From NCBI GenBank assembly GCA_014654065.1, contig JACWDM010000001.1, forward strand, positions 1 to 64,000: a DNA stretch of 64,000 nucleotides, given 5' to 3'. The notes beneath the pieces were generated by a model. It saw only the letters and a program-made list of their open reading frames with translations. It made no database searches and was not told the origin of the DNA. The stretch is from Pelagibacterales bacterium SAG-MED15. GTDB taxonomy: Bacteria; Pseudomonadota; Alphaproteobacteria; Pelagibacterales; Pelagibacteraceae. This document shows positions 27,451-41,467 of the stretch, piece after piece. How positions within the stretch are numbered: the first letter of the stretch is position 1; each line of letters starts with the position of its first letter. The translations under genes were made by a program, and so were the position numbers.

Positions 27451-27451
27451 A

Positions 27452-28318
27452 ATGAAGAAAATTTTATTACCAGTTGTTGGCGTTATTGCAGTTGTCGCAT
27501 TTTTCTCAATCTTTATAGTTAAAGAAGTTAACCAAGCAATCGTTTTGCAGTTTGGTGATCCAAAAAAAATTATTTCAAAACCTGGACTAAATTTCAAACT
27601 TCCTTTTATTCAAAACGTTGTATTTCTTGATAAAAGAATTTTAAATTTAGATGCACCACCCGAAGAGGTTATTGCATCAGATCAAAAAAGATTAATTGTA
27701 GACGCATTTGCACGATTTCAAATTGTTGATCCTTTAAAATTTTATATATCAGTTGGAAATGAGAGAGTTGCAAGATCTAGGTTATCAACAATTATAAATT
27801 CTAGAATAAGAAGTGTATTGGGTACTCAAAGACTTCAAACATTATTATCTGAAGATAGAACAAAACAGATGTCGTTGATACAAGAAGGTGTTAATAATGA
27901 AGCAGAAAAATTTGGTATTAAAATTATTGATGTAAGAATAAAAAGAGCTGATCTTCCTCAAGCTAACAGCGATGCTATTTTTGCCAGAATGCAAACAGAG
28001 AGAAATAGAGAAGCAAAAGAGTTTAGAGCTAAAGGTGCTGAGATGGCCATTACAATTACCTCAACTGCAGATAAAGAAGTAACAGTAATTTTAGCTGAAG
28101 CACAAAAAAAATCTGAGATAATGAAAGGGGAAGGTGACGGAAAAAGAAATAAAATTTTTGCTGATGCTTTCGGTCAAGATCCTGAGTTTTTTGCTTTTTA
28201 TAGAGCTATGCAGGCTTATGAAACTGCATTAATTGGTGGCGAAACTTCATTAGTTCTTTCACCAGATAGTGAGTTTTTTAAATTCTTTGGAAACATAAAT
28301 AAAAAACCATCTCAATAA
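27452..28318 (+). CDS. hflC: HflC, SPFH-domain subunit of the FtsH regulator
   Basis: Partner of HflK. 288 aa with an N-terminal span (about 5-22), VNQAIVLQFGDPKKIISKPG, the SPFH core and the helical end containing ADKEVTVILAEAQKKSEIMKGEGD, then a region ending in ALIGGETSLVLSPDSEFFKFF, typical of HflC. One unit with hflK, the DUF2065 gene and degP. Confidence 0.95.
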   Translation: MKKILLPVVGVIAVVAFFSIFIVKEVNQAIVLQFGDPKKIISKPGLNFKLPFIQNVVFLDKRILNLDAPPEEVIASDQKRLIVDAFARFQIVDPLKFYISVGNERVARSRLSTIINSRIRSVLGTQRLQTLLSEDRTKQMSLIQEGVNNEAEKFGIKIIDVRIKRADLPQANSDAIFARMQTERNREAKEFRAKGAEMAITITSTADKEVTVILAEAQKKSEIMKGEGDGKRNKIFADAFGQDPEFFAFYRAMQAYETALIGGETSLVLSPDSEFFKFFGNINKKPSQ

Positions 28319-28328
28319 TATTTGAATA

Positions 28329-28514
28329 ATGAACGAACTGATCATTGCCGTTGGTCTTTTCTTATTTATTGAGGGTATTCTTTATGCCTTATTTCCATCA
28401 AAAATGAAAAATATGTTAAAAAAAATTGATACTATAAAATCCAATCAATTAAGAACAACAGGTTTTATATTTGCATTAATTGGATTTTTCATAGTCTGGA
28501 GTTTTAAAAGTTAG
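28329..28514 (+). CDS. DUF2065 small membrane protein
   Basis: 61 aa with two hydrophobic segments (IIAVGLFLFIEGILYALFP and the C-terminal FIFALIGFFIVWSF). Size, topology and place between hflC and a Do-type protease match DUF2065, often found next to hflKC. Function unknown, perhaps linked to membrane protein quality control. Confidence 0.85.
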   Translation: MNELIIAVGLFLFIEGILYALFPSKMKNMLKKIDTIKSNQLRTTGFIFALIGFFIVWSFKS

Positions 28515-28518
28515 AATA

Positions 28519-29922
28519 ATGAAAAAAATTTTAAAATTTAGTTTAGTTTTACTAGTATTATTTAATATTAATACTGTATCTGTATCTTCAAATACACCTA
28601 GTTCTTTTGCTGACTTGGCTGAACAACTAATGCCGTCAGTTGTAAATATTTCAACAACAACCACTGTTGTGACAAAGACCAACCCATTCCCTAATTTTCA
28701 GTTTCCGCCAGGTTCACCTTTTGAAGATATGTTTAAAGAATTTGGAACACCTCAAGAAAGAAAAGCAAGTGCTTTAGGATCTGGGTTTATAATTGATAAA
28801 AATGGGACAGTTGTAACAAATAATCATGTTATAAAAGATGCAGATGATATTTTAGTTAGAGTTAACGGAGATAAGGAATACAAAGCAAAGATAATTGGTA
28901 AAGATCCTTTATCAGATATAGCGGTACTAAAAATTGATTCTGATGATACTTTTAAACCAGTAAAGTTTGGAAATTCTGATATAGCAAGAATTGGAGACTG
29001 GGTTCTAGCGATTGGTAATCCATTTGGTTTGGGTGGAACTGTTACATCAGGAATTATTTCAGCAAGAAATAGAAGTCTTGGTCTTTCAAGATATGAAGAT
29101 TTTATTCAAACAGATGCATCAATAAATCAAGGTAACTCTGGAGGACCACTTTTTAATATGGATGGAGAAGTTGTTGGAGTGAATACTGCAATTTTAAGTC
29201 AAGGTGGATCAATAGGAATTGGTTTTGCTATACCTTCAAATAATGCAAAACAAGTAGTTGATCAATTAATTAAGTATGGAGAAACCAAAAGAGGTTGGCT
29301 AGGAGTAAGAATTCAGGATGTTACAAAAGAAATTGCTGAAGCGGAAAAATTAGATGAACCGAGAGGTGCATTGGTATCAAGCGTTTCACCTGGTAGTCCA
29401 TCAGAAAAAGGTGGAATAAAAGCTGGTGATATTATTTTAGAATTTAATGGTACGCCCATCAAACAGATGAAAGAATTACCAATTATTGTTGCTCAAACTG
29501 AAGTTGGAAAGACAGTGAGAGTTAAAATTTGGAGAAATAAAAAAGAAATTTATAAAAAAATAAAGTTAGGAAGATTAGAAACTTCTAGTGATTTTAAACC
29601 CAAAAAACCAAAAGCTTTAAAGTCAACCATAATTGAAGATCTTAAAATCGAGGTAAGACCTTTAACAAATGATGATATAGAAAAAAGAAAACTTCCAGAA
29701 GGCACAACTGGTGTAGTAATAACAGCAATAGACCCTGAAAGTCCTATTAAAAATTTATTTGTAAATAATATAATTATTGAGGCACAAAAGAAAAAAATCA
29801 AAACTCCAGGTGACTTGCAAAACATCATTAAATCATCTTTAGTTTCAAAAAATAAATCTATATTAGTTGTTATCTATAATAACGAAAATCAAATAAGTTA
29901 TATTGGCATTAAGTTAAAATAA
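28519..29922 (+). CDS. degP: DegP/DegQ (Do) family periplasmic serine protease
   Basis: 467 aa with a signal peptide (KILKFSLVLLVLFNINTVSVSS). Trypsin-like domain with the triad H103 (NNHVIKD), D133 (SDIAVLKI) and S207 (GNSGGPLF), then two PDZ domains (from GWLGVRIQDV and from the LKIEVRPLTNDD region). Degrades and refolds damaged envelope proteins. Its place after hflKC, with miaA following by 3 nt, fits one quality-control operon. Confidence 0.93.
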   Translation: MKKILKFSLVLLVLFNINTVSVSSNTPSSFADLAEQLMPSVVNISTTTTVVTKTNPFPNFQFPPGSPFEDMFKEFGTPQERKASALGSGFIIDKNGTVVTNNHVIKDADDILVRVNGDKEYKAKIIGKDPLSDIAVLKIDSDDTFKPVKFGNSDIARIGDWVLAIGNPFGLGGTVTSGIISARNRSLGLSRYEDFIQTDASINQGNSGGPLFNMDGEVVGVNTAILSQGGSIGIGFAIPSNNAKQVVDQLIKYGETKRGWLGVRIQDVTKEIAEAEKLDEPRGALVSSVSPGSPSEKGGIKAGDIILEFNGTPIKQMKELPIIVAQTEVGKTVRVKIWRNKKEIYKKIKLGRLETSSDFKPKKPKALKSTIIEDLKIEVRPLTNDDIEKRKLPEGTTGVVITAIDPESPIKNLFVNNIIIEAQKKKIKTPGDLQNIIKSSLVSKNKSILVVIYNNENQISYIGIKLK

Positions 29923-29925
29923 AAA

Positions 29926-30834
29926 ATGCAAACCAAGTCTAAAATAATTTTAGTATTTGGTCCCACCTCTTCAGGAAAGTCTAAGTTTGCAATAAAGCTC
30001 GCAAAAAAAATTAGGGGAGAAATTATAAATGCAGATAGTATGCAAGTTTATAAAGAGCTTAAAGTTTTAACAGCAAGACCTACAGAAAAAGATCATAAAA
30101 AAGTAAAACATCATTTATATGGTTTTTTAAATATTAAAAAAAATTTTTCATCAGGTCAGTGGCAAAAACTTGCATTAAAAAAAATTAAAGAAATTCAAAA
30201 AAAAAATAAAGTTCCAATATTTGTTGGTGGAACCGGCCTATATTTTAAGTCAATAACAAGTGGATTGGTAAAAATACCAAAAATTCCTATTTCATTTAGA
30301 AATAAAATCAGAAAATTACAGTCTAAATTAGGACAGGATAAATTTTATAAAAATCTTATTAAAATTGACCCTTTTGTAAAAGATAAAATTAACCCCAAAG
30401 ATATTCAAAGATCTATAAGAGCCTATGAGGTAAAAAAATTTACAAAAGTATCTCTTTATAAATGGTTTGAAAAAACTCAGATTTTATTTAATGACAGTGA
30501 TTTTATAAAAATTTTTATTGATTTTCCGAGACAAGATCTAATTGTTAGAATTGAAAAAAGAACTAATAAGATGCTGAGAAATGGAGCAATCGAAGAGGTA
30601 AAAAATTTTTTAAAGAAGAATATTGGTAAAAACAAAAACTCTTACAAGGTAATTGGCATAAATGAAATTAGCTTATACTTGTCTAATAAACAAAATTTAG
30701 TTTTAACAAAGGATCAAATAGCAATAAAAACAAGACAATACGCTAAAAGACAACTAACTTGGGCAAGAGGTCAGATGAAAGATTGGCATAAAGTTATGCC
30801 CGAGCATTTAAATTCATACATAAAAAAATTATAA
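29926..30834 (+). CDS. miaA: tRNA dimethylallyltransferase MiaA
   Basis: Adds dimethylallyl to A37 of tRNAs reading UNN codons. 302 aa: P-loop FGPTSSGKSKFAIKLA, INADSMQVYKEL (catalytic Asp), TARPTEKD, HHLYGFL, IFVGGTGLYFKSI and the tRNA-binding KTRQYAKRQLTWARGQ near the end. Starts 3 nt after degP, probably same transcript. Confidence 0.96.
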   Translation: MQTKSKIILVFGPTSSGKSKFAIKLAKKIRGEIINADSMQVYKELKVLTARPTEKDHKKVKHHLYGFLNIKKNFSSGQWQKLALKKIKEIQKKNKVPIFVGGTGLYFKSITSGLVKIPKIPISFRNKIRKLQSKLGQDKFYKNLIKIDPFVKDKINPKDIQRSIRAYEVKKFTKVSLYKWFEKTQILFNDSDFIKIFIDFPRQDLIVRIEKRTNKMLRNGAIEEVKNFLKKNIGKNKNSYKVIGINEISLYLSNKQNLVLTKDQIAIKTRQYAKRQLTWARGQMKDWHKVMPEHLNSYIKKL

Positions 30835-30853
30835 AATTTTCATTCTAAATCTT

Positions 30854-30885
30854 GACCAATCAGTACAACTTCAGCTAGATTGGTC
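30854..30885 (+). promoter_or_regulatory. Hairpin abutting the ilvB start codon
   Basis: A perfect 8-bp stem, GACCAATC (30854-30861) and GATTGGTC (30878-30885), with a 16-nt loop, ends two bases before the ATG at 30888 and covers the place where a ribosome binding site should be. No other Shine-Dalgarno sequence is visible. It could control translation of acetolactate synthase, or be a protein site. Not a riboswitch class I recognise. Confidence 0.5.
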
Positions 30886-30887
30886 GA

Positions 30888-32653
30888 ATGCCAAAATCGA
30901 TATCAGGAGCTGAAATTGTTTTTAAATGTTTGGAAGACCAAAATGTAGATTTTATTTTTGGATATCCAGGTGGTGCAGTACTGCCTATTTATGATGAATT
31001 AAAAAATCACTCATCGATTAAACACATTTTAGTTCGACATGAACAAGGAGCTGGTCATGCTGCTGAAGGATACGCAAGATCATCAGGTAAACCAGGTGTT
31101 GTACTAGTAACGTCTGGACCTGGAGCTACAAATGTAGTGACGGCACTAACAGATGCATATATGGACTCGGTACCTTTAGTTTGTATATCTGGACAAGTAC
31201 CTACTCATTTAATTGGGACTGATGCATTTCAAGAGTGTGATACAACTGGAATTACAAGACCATGTACTAAACATAATTGGTTAGTTAAAGATATAAAAGA
31301 TCTATCAAAAATTATTCATAAAGCTTTTGAGGTTGCAACTACTGGAAGACCAGGACCAGTTTTGGTCGATATACCAAAGGATATTCAGTTTCAAAAAACG
31401 AATTACTCAAAATTTAAAAAAGAAAATAAATATAATGGAAAAAAGCATAATAATTTTAATCATAAGGATATCGATGAGTTAGTTAAACTTATGTCAAAGG
31501 CGAAAAAACCAATCTTTTATACCGGTGGTGGTGTAATTAACTCTGGTCCAAAAGCAAGTGAACTTCTAAGAGAACTTGTATCTATTACAGGTTTTCCAAT
31601 TACTTCTACATTACAAGGTCTAGGTTGTTATCCTGGAGATGATAATTTATTTTTAGGAATGTTAGGTATGCATGGAACATATGAAGCAAACAATGCAATG
31701 CATGATTGTGATTTGATGATAAATATAGGTGCAAGATTTGATGATAGGATAACAGGAAAAATAGATGAGTTTTCTCCAAAGTCAAAAAAAGTTCATATAG
31801 ATATAGACCCATCATCTATAAATAAAAATGTTAAAGTTGATTTGCCGATAGTTGGAGATGTTCAAAGTGTAATTTCAGCAATAGTTAAAACAATAAAAAA
31901 AATGAAACCTAATTTTATTAAATCAAACAAACAACAGATATCAAAATGGTGGGAACAAATTGGAAAATGGAGAGAGAAAAAATCTCTTGAATATATAAAT
32001 AGTAATGAGACGATTAAACCACAATATGCAGTACAAAGACTTTATGAATTGACAAAAAATAAAGATACTTTCATAACCACAGAAGTAGGACAGCATCAAA
32101 TGTGGGCAGCTCAACATTATAAATTTGATAAACCAAATAGATGGATGACTTCAGGTGGTTTAGGTACTATGGGTTATGGTTTACCAGCGGCAGTTGGTGT
32201 TCAAATAGCTCATCCAAATAAATTAGTTGTTGATATTGCTGGTGAAGCATCAGTTTTAATGACAATTCAAGAAATGTCTACCGCTGTTCAATACAATCTA
32301 CCAATTAAAATATTTATTTTAAATAATGAATACATGGGTATGGTTAGACAATGGCAAGAACTTTTACATGATAAAAACTATTCAGAAAGTTACTCAGCAG
32401 CTCTACCAGATTTTGTCAAACTGGCTGAAGCTTACGGGTGCGTAGGTATAAGAGCAAAAACACCTGAAGAACTTGATGATAAAATTATTGAAATGATTAA
32501 TACCGATAGGCCTGTAATATTTGACTGCTTGGTGGATAAACAAGAAAATTGCTTCCCAATGATACCATCGGGAAAACCACATAATCAGATGTTATTAGGT
32601 CCAAAAGATCAAGAGAAGAATAAAATAACTGGAAAAGGCAAAACGTTAGTTTA

Positions 32654-32654
<1 letters not shown>
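30888..32654 (+). CDS. ilvB: Acetolactate synthase large subunit
   Basis: ThDP-dependent enzyme for the first common step of valine and isoleucine (and leucine) synthesis. 588 aa: DFIFGYPGGAVLPIYD, VRHEQGAGHAAEGYARS (the cofactor-activating Glu), TSGPGATN, the central FAD-binding domain, and the ThDP motif region DIAGEASVLMTIQEMSTA...NNEYMGMVRQWQE. The metal-binding GDxS Asp appears as Glu (GEAS), a conservative change. Stop codon abuts ilvH, and ilvC follows closely. Confidence 0.97.
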
Positions 32655-34236
<1,582 letters not shown>

Positions 34237-34329
34237 AAAAATTTACATCCAAATTGGGGCGTAACAATTATTTTATTTTGCAATCTACACGAGAGGTAGT
34301 ATTATCAGCTACCAAATTTTTACAAAATT

Positions 34330-36943
<2,614 letters not shown>

Positions 36944-36951
36944 TTTGAAAA

Positions 36952-37803
36952 ATGCAACCCTCAAGTAGAGATGATTTTATAATTGCTATAAGATCGGCAT
37001 TTTTAAAAAAAGAAAACAAACAGAAGTATTCTTTATCAGCATTAATTCTACTTACGTTAGCTATCTTAATATTAGGAAAATATGATTTTAAAATTATAAA
37101 TTACTCAAAAATATCTCTTAAAGAAATAGCTTATCGATCAACATTTGTATTCTCAACTCCTGAAAATCTCATTAAAAAAAGCTTTATAGCAACAAAAAAC
37201 CATTTTTTGGTTTATGAGGAAAATAAAATTCTTAAAGAAAAAGTCAAAGATCTTGAAACAATAAATTATAACTCAGAATTTATTTTAGCTGAGAACGAGA
37301 GGTTAAAAGATACATTAAATGAATTGAATTTCTCGTCAAATGAAATTCTTGCAAAGGTAATAGTAGATAAGCAAAGTCCTTTTTTAAAATCTATAATTGT
37401 TAATAAAGGTAGCAAGCATGGAGCAGAACTTGGGATGGCTGTTTTGGATAAAGAATATTTAGTAGGTAAAATTGTAGAGTTAAATTTTACAACATCTAGA
37501 GTGTTACTTTTGTCAGATTTAAATAGCAAAATACCAGTTGATATACTGCCAAATAGTATTCAGTCTATTTTATCAGGAACTGGAAAAGAGAATGGAAAAA
37601 TTCAGTACGTTAAAGAAGAAGCTTTAATCGAAAATGAAAATAAAGTTTTTACATCTGGTGCTGGGGGTATTTTTAAACCAGGAATTCCAATTGGAGAAAT
37701 TGATAAAAAACAGTCAAATTTAGATATAAATGTATCGTTTTTTTCTGATTTCTCTCAATTAAGATTTGTGAAATTAAGATCGTTTTCTCCGGAGGAAAAT
37801 TAG
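36952..37803 (+). CDS. mreC: Rod-shape protein MreC
   Basis: Periplasmic scaffold of the elongasome that activates PBP2. 283 aa with a basic N-terminus, one span (about 25-43), a coiled-coil region (ENKILKEKVKDLETINYN) and beta domains with VNKGSKHGAELGMAVLD and FTSGAGGIFKPGIPIG. The stop codon overlaps the GTG start of mreD. Confidence 0.92.
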   Translation: MQPSSRDDFIIAIRSAFLKKENKQKYSLSALILLTLAILILGKYDFKIINYSKISLKEIAYRSTFVFSTPENLIKKSFIATKNHFLVYEENKILKEKVKDLETINYNSEFILAENERLKDTLNELNFSSNEILAKVIVDKQSPFLKSIIVNKGSKHGAELGMAVLDKEYLVGKIVELNFTTSRVLLLSDLNSKIPVDILPNSIQSILSGTGKENGKIQYVKEEALIENENKVFTSGAGGIFKPGIPIGEIDKKQSNLDINVSFFSDFSQLRFVKLRSFSPEEN

Positions 37804-38321
37804 TGACTAAATTATCAAAGTTAAACATATTTAAACAATTTTTAGAAAAAGGTCCTATAATTTTATTATTTATTGCAACATTAAATGAATTTGATTTTAA
37901 CTATTTGGAATTAAAATATTTTTCTTTTAACTTTCCTTTTATACTTATTTATTATTGGAGCCTTAAAAGACCAGGTAGCTTAGGCTATGGACTAATTTTT
38001 TTAAGTGGATTATTTAATGATGCAGTCGTAGGACTTCCAATTGGCGTAAGCTCTTTGAGCTATCTTTTTATATGTGGTTTTTCATCATACTTAAGGAATA
38101 TAACATTAAGACCAAGTAAAATTAATGATTGGTTCTTTTTTGGTTTTACCATTTTAGTTGTAAACTCATTAATGTTTGCAATATCAAATGTTTTTTTTAA
38201 TGTTCAAATTATTTATTCAGATGTTCTAGTAAATATATTATTTACATTCTTATTTTATATTATTTTTAGTAGTTTATTTGAGTACTATAAAAATTTTGTA
38301 TTTGGAGCCTCAAATGTTTGA
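37803..38321 (+). CDS. mreD: Rod-shape protein MreD
   Basis: 172-aa inner-membrane protein with about five spans; partner of MreC. GTG start overlapping the mreC stop. The GLIFLSGLFNDAVVGLPIGVSSL segment is typical (GLFNDAVVGLPIGVSSL). Overlaps the PBP2 gene by 8 nt when the latter starts at 38314. Confidence 0.88.
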   Translation: MTKLSKLNIFKQFLEKGPIILLFIATLNEFDFNYLELKYFSFNFPFILIYYWSLKRPGSLGYGLIFLSGLFNDAVVGLPIGVSSLSYLFICGFSSYLRNITLRPSKINDWFFFGFTILVVNSLMFAISNVFFNVQIIYSDVLVNILFTFLFYIIFSSLFEYYKNFVFGASNV

Positions 38322-40281
38322 TGATGGAGGTTCTAATGTTAGGAAATATAATACAGTTAATAGAAGAGTCTTTATTTTAAAAATTGCAAAAGGAATTATT
38401 TTTACAGGTATAGTTGCAAGATTATTTAGTTTACAAATCACAGAGAACAAAAAGTATCTAACATTATCCGATAAAAATAGATTAAGAGAATGGAGATTGC
38501 CCCCAATAAGAGGAGAATTTGAGGATTTTTTTGGAAATGTAGTTGCTGGAAATACTAAGGTATACCAATTACATGTTGTTCCCGAACAAGTAGAGGACTT
38601 TAAATACTTAATGGTAAGATTAAAAAATATTTTATCATTGACTGATAAGCAATTTAGTAAAATTGTAAAAAAGAAAAGTCAGCAAAAAAATTGGGAAACA
38701 CTTATAATATCTGAAAACTTAACCTGGGATCAATTTTCAAAAGTTAATTTTTATTTACATGAACTTTCAGGAGTAAAACCAGTTCTTTCTGTTGCTAGGA
38801 GTTATCCATTTAAAGAAAATTATACACATGTTTTAGGCTATGTAGCACGAGCGAGCGAAAATGATTTGATAAATAATGAAGAAATAAAAAATAAACATGT
38901 CCCAGGATTAAGAGTTGGTAAATCAGGATTAGAAAAAACATTTGAAAATAATTTAATAGGTACAAATAGTGTTAAAAGATATGAAGTAAACGCTTTTGGT
39001 AAAAGAATTAATCAAGTTGATTTTCAAGAGGGTGCAAAAGGAGACAAAATCAAACTTACAGTTGATACAGAAATTCAAAAATTATGTAACGAATTATTAG
39101 CAGATAAAGCAGGATCAATAAGTGTAATGGATATATTCACTGGAGAAATTATTGCAATGCACTCGTCACCATCTTTCGATCCAAACTTGTTTATGTATGG
39201 AATAAGTCACAAAGATTGGGATTCAATAAGAGAAAATCCTTTAAAGCCCCTTATTAATAAAACAATATCAGGATTATATTCCCCTGGATCAATCATTAAA
39301 CCCATTGTTGCTTTATCAGCCTTAGAAAATGATGTTATATCTACAAAATTTAAAGTGAATTGCTCTGGTAAAACCGAATTGTATGGCCAAACATATCACT
39401 GCTGGAAAAAAGAAGGACATGGAGTTGTAAATTTAAGAGATGCTTTAAAACAATCTTGCGATACATTTTTTTATGAAATGAGCAGAAGATTGGGTGTAGA
39501 TAGACTTAATGTAACAGCCAGAAGATTTGGATTAGGAAATACAGTCTTTAAAAATTTATACTCTGAGGAAAAAAGAGGTCTAGTTCCCTCAACCAAATGG
39601 AAGAAGGATGCATTAGGAAAAGGATGGGTTTTAGGTGAAACCTTAATAACTGGAATTGGTCAAGGGTATATTCAAACAACACCACTACAATTATGCCTGA
39701 TGACAGCACAATTAGCAAACGGAGGCTTTAAAATATTCCCACGAATTACTTTTGATAAAAATCAAGAACCAATAGAAAAAATTAAATATAAAATGTCACA
39801 AAGTTTAGTCGTTGACAATGATAATTCATCTTCATTAATTAGATCAGCAGAAGACCTTTTTAATAAAGGAGAGAAGGAATATACAAAACTTTTTCGAAAT
39901 CAGGAAAATATTAAATTCGTTTTAGAAGCAATGTATGCATCAACCAACGAAATTAGAGGAACATCATATAGATCTAGAATTGATGATCCAAAATACCGGT
40001 TTGCAGGTAAAACAGGTACAGCCCAAGTAAAAAAAATTACTAAAATTCAAAGGGAGCTAGATTTAGATACATCTCAAATTCCTTATGAAGAAAGAGATCA
40101 TGCTTGGTTTGTTGCTTTTGGTCCATATAAAGATCCAAGATATTCATTAAGTGTTTTTGTCGAACATGGAGGATCAGGAAGTTCAGCAGCAGCACCTTTA
40201 GCAAAAAAATTAATGAAAAAAATTATCGATCGTCATGAAGAAAGAGAAAAAATTAGAAAAAATAGACTAATGGAAATTTAA
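38314..40281 (+). CDS. mrdA: Penicillin-binding protein 2 (elongation transpeptidase)
   Basis: Class B PBP that cross-links peptidoglycan during rod growth. The ATG at 38314 has a TTGGAG-like RBS; an upstream TTG at 38278 would add 12 odd residues. 655 aa: N-terminal span, dimerisation domain (LPPIRGEFEDFFGNVVA), then transpeptidase with SPGSIIKP (active S326), SCDTFFYE (SxD/N motif) and KTGTAQ. Lies between mreD and rodA, 5 nt before rodA. Confidence 0.96.
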   Translation: MFDDGGSNVRKYNTVNRRVFILKIAKGIIFTGIVARLFSLQITENKKYLTLSDKNRLREWRLPPIRGEFEDFFGNVVAGNTKVYQLHVVPEQVEDFKYLMVRLKNILSLTDKQFSKIVKKKSQQKNWETLIISENLTWDQFSKVNFYLHELSGVKPVLSVARSYPFKENYTHVLGYVARASENDLINNEEIKNKHVPGLRVGKSGLEKTFENNLIGTNSVKRYEVNAFGKRINQVDFQEGAKGDKIKLTVDTEIQKLCNELLADKAGSISVMDIFTGEIIAMHSSPSFDPNLFMYGISHKDWDSIRENPLKPLINKTISGLYSPGSIIKPIVALSALENDVISTKFKVNCSGKTELYGQTYHCWKKEGHGVVNLRDALKQSCDTFFYEMSRRLGVDRLNVTARRFGLGNTVFKNLYSEEKRGLVPSTKWKKDALGKGWVLGETLITGIGQGYIQTTPLQLCLMTAQLANGGFKIFPRITFDKNQEPIEKIKYKMSQSLVVDNDNSSSLIRSAEDLFNKGEKEYTKLFRNQENIKFVLEAMYASTNEIRGTSYRSRIDDPKYRFAGKTGTAQVKKITKIQRELDLDTSQIPYEERDHAWFVAFGPYKDPRYSLSVFVEHGGSGSSAAAPLAKKLMKKIIDRHEEREKIRKNRLMEI

Positions 40282-40286
40282 ATAAA

Positions 40287-41411
40287 ATGTTTGAACAATC
40301 ATCATATTCTGATCAATACACCTTTTTCCAAAAATTAAGATCTTTTGATTTTATTTTAATTTTTTGTATTTTATGTTTAGGCGTAATAAGTAATTTGTCT
40401 ATGTACTCCACTGATGGTGGACAGTTTTTATATCACTCTAAAAGTCACTTTATAAGATTTGTAACGTTTTTTTCAATGATGATTATATTATCTTTTATCA
40501 ATTTAAGATTTTGGCACTCAACAGCTTATTTGTTTTATACAATTACTCTTGCCTTTTTAATTTGGGCATCAATTTACGGTATAACTGCATCAGGTTCACA
40601 AAGATGGATAAACTTATATTTTATTAACTTGCAACCATCAGAATTGATGAAAATTGCAATCATAGTTTGTTTTGCAAGATATTTTCATAGAGAACAAATG
40701 ACCAATATTAATAGTTTTAAAAATATTATTGTATCAATTGCGATCCTAATATTACCTATACTATTAGTAATTAGCCAACCAGACTTAGGGACCTCAATTT
40801 TAATCGCAATGAGTGGGATAATTGTTATGTGGCTGGCAGGATTTAATATTAAATACTTTGTTTATTCAGGTCTTGTATTAGTTGTATCGTTACCTTTTGT
40901 CATTTCAATATTAAAACCTTATCAAAAGTTAAGAGTTTTAAGTTTTTTTAACCCAGATAGAGACCCTCTAGGAGCCGGTTATCAAATTATCCAATCAAAA
41001 ATTGCAGTGGGATCAGGAGGACTTACAGGCAAAGGCTATTTAAAAGGTACTCAAAGCTATCTTGAATTTTTACCTGAAAAGCATACAGACTTTATTTTTA
41101 CATTATTTTCAGAAGAACATGGATTTGTGGGTTCTTTAATTCTATTAATTTTATATGCAGTACTAATTTTTAGAATTTTAAATATTGGTTCTAAATCAAG
41201 AAGCTATTTTGGTAAACTTTTTTGTTATGGATTTGGATCTGCAATTTTTGTTTACGTGGCAGTCAATATGTCAATGGTTTTAGGCTTGCTACCTATAGTT
41301 GGATCACCACTTCCCATTATGTCGTATGGTGGCTCATCAATGTTGGCTACAATGATTGGATTAAGTATAGTCATGAGTACTAAAATTCACAGCAAACAAA
41401 TAATTCATTAA
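40287..41411 (+). CDS. rodA: RodA, SEDS peptidoglycan glycosyltransferase
   Basis: Polymerises glycan strands with PBP2. 374 aa, ten spans: SGSQRWINL, LQPSELMKIAIIV (with the conserved PSE), QPDLGTSILI, LEFLPEKHTDFIFTLFSEE (family motif) and VGSPLPIMSYGGSSML near the end. Last gene of the mre operon. Confidence 0.96.
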   Translation: MFEQSSYSDQYTFFQKLRSFDFILIFCILCLGVISNLSMYSTDGGQFLYHSKSHFIRFVTFFSMMIILSFINLRFWHSTAYLFYTITLAFLIWASIYGITASGSQRWINLYFINLQPSELMKIAIIVCFARYFHREQMTNINSFKNIIVSIAILILPILLVISQPDLGTSILIAMSGIIVMWLAGFNIKYFVYSGLVLVVSLPFVISILKPYQKLRVLSFFNPDRDPLGAGYQIIQSKIAVGSGGLTGKGYLKGTQSYLEFLPEKHTDFIFTLFSEEHGFVGSLILLILYAVLIFRILNIGSKSRSYFGKLFCYGFGSAIFVYVAVNMSMVLGLLPIVGSPLPIMSYGGSSMLATMIGLSIVMSTKIHSKQIIH

Positions 41412-41467
41412 CTTTTTTGCTTAATTTGTCGCTACAAACAAAACATTAAATTATTGTATGATTATTA

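Noticed and set aside
34295..34313. leuA leader hairpin (GGTAG/CTACC)
   Set aside because: Only 5 bp with a 9-nt loop; too weak to claim an attenuator, and no leader peptide with leucine codons seen.
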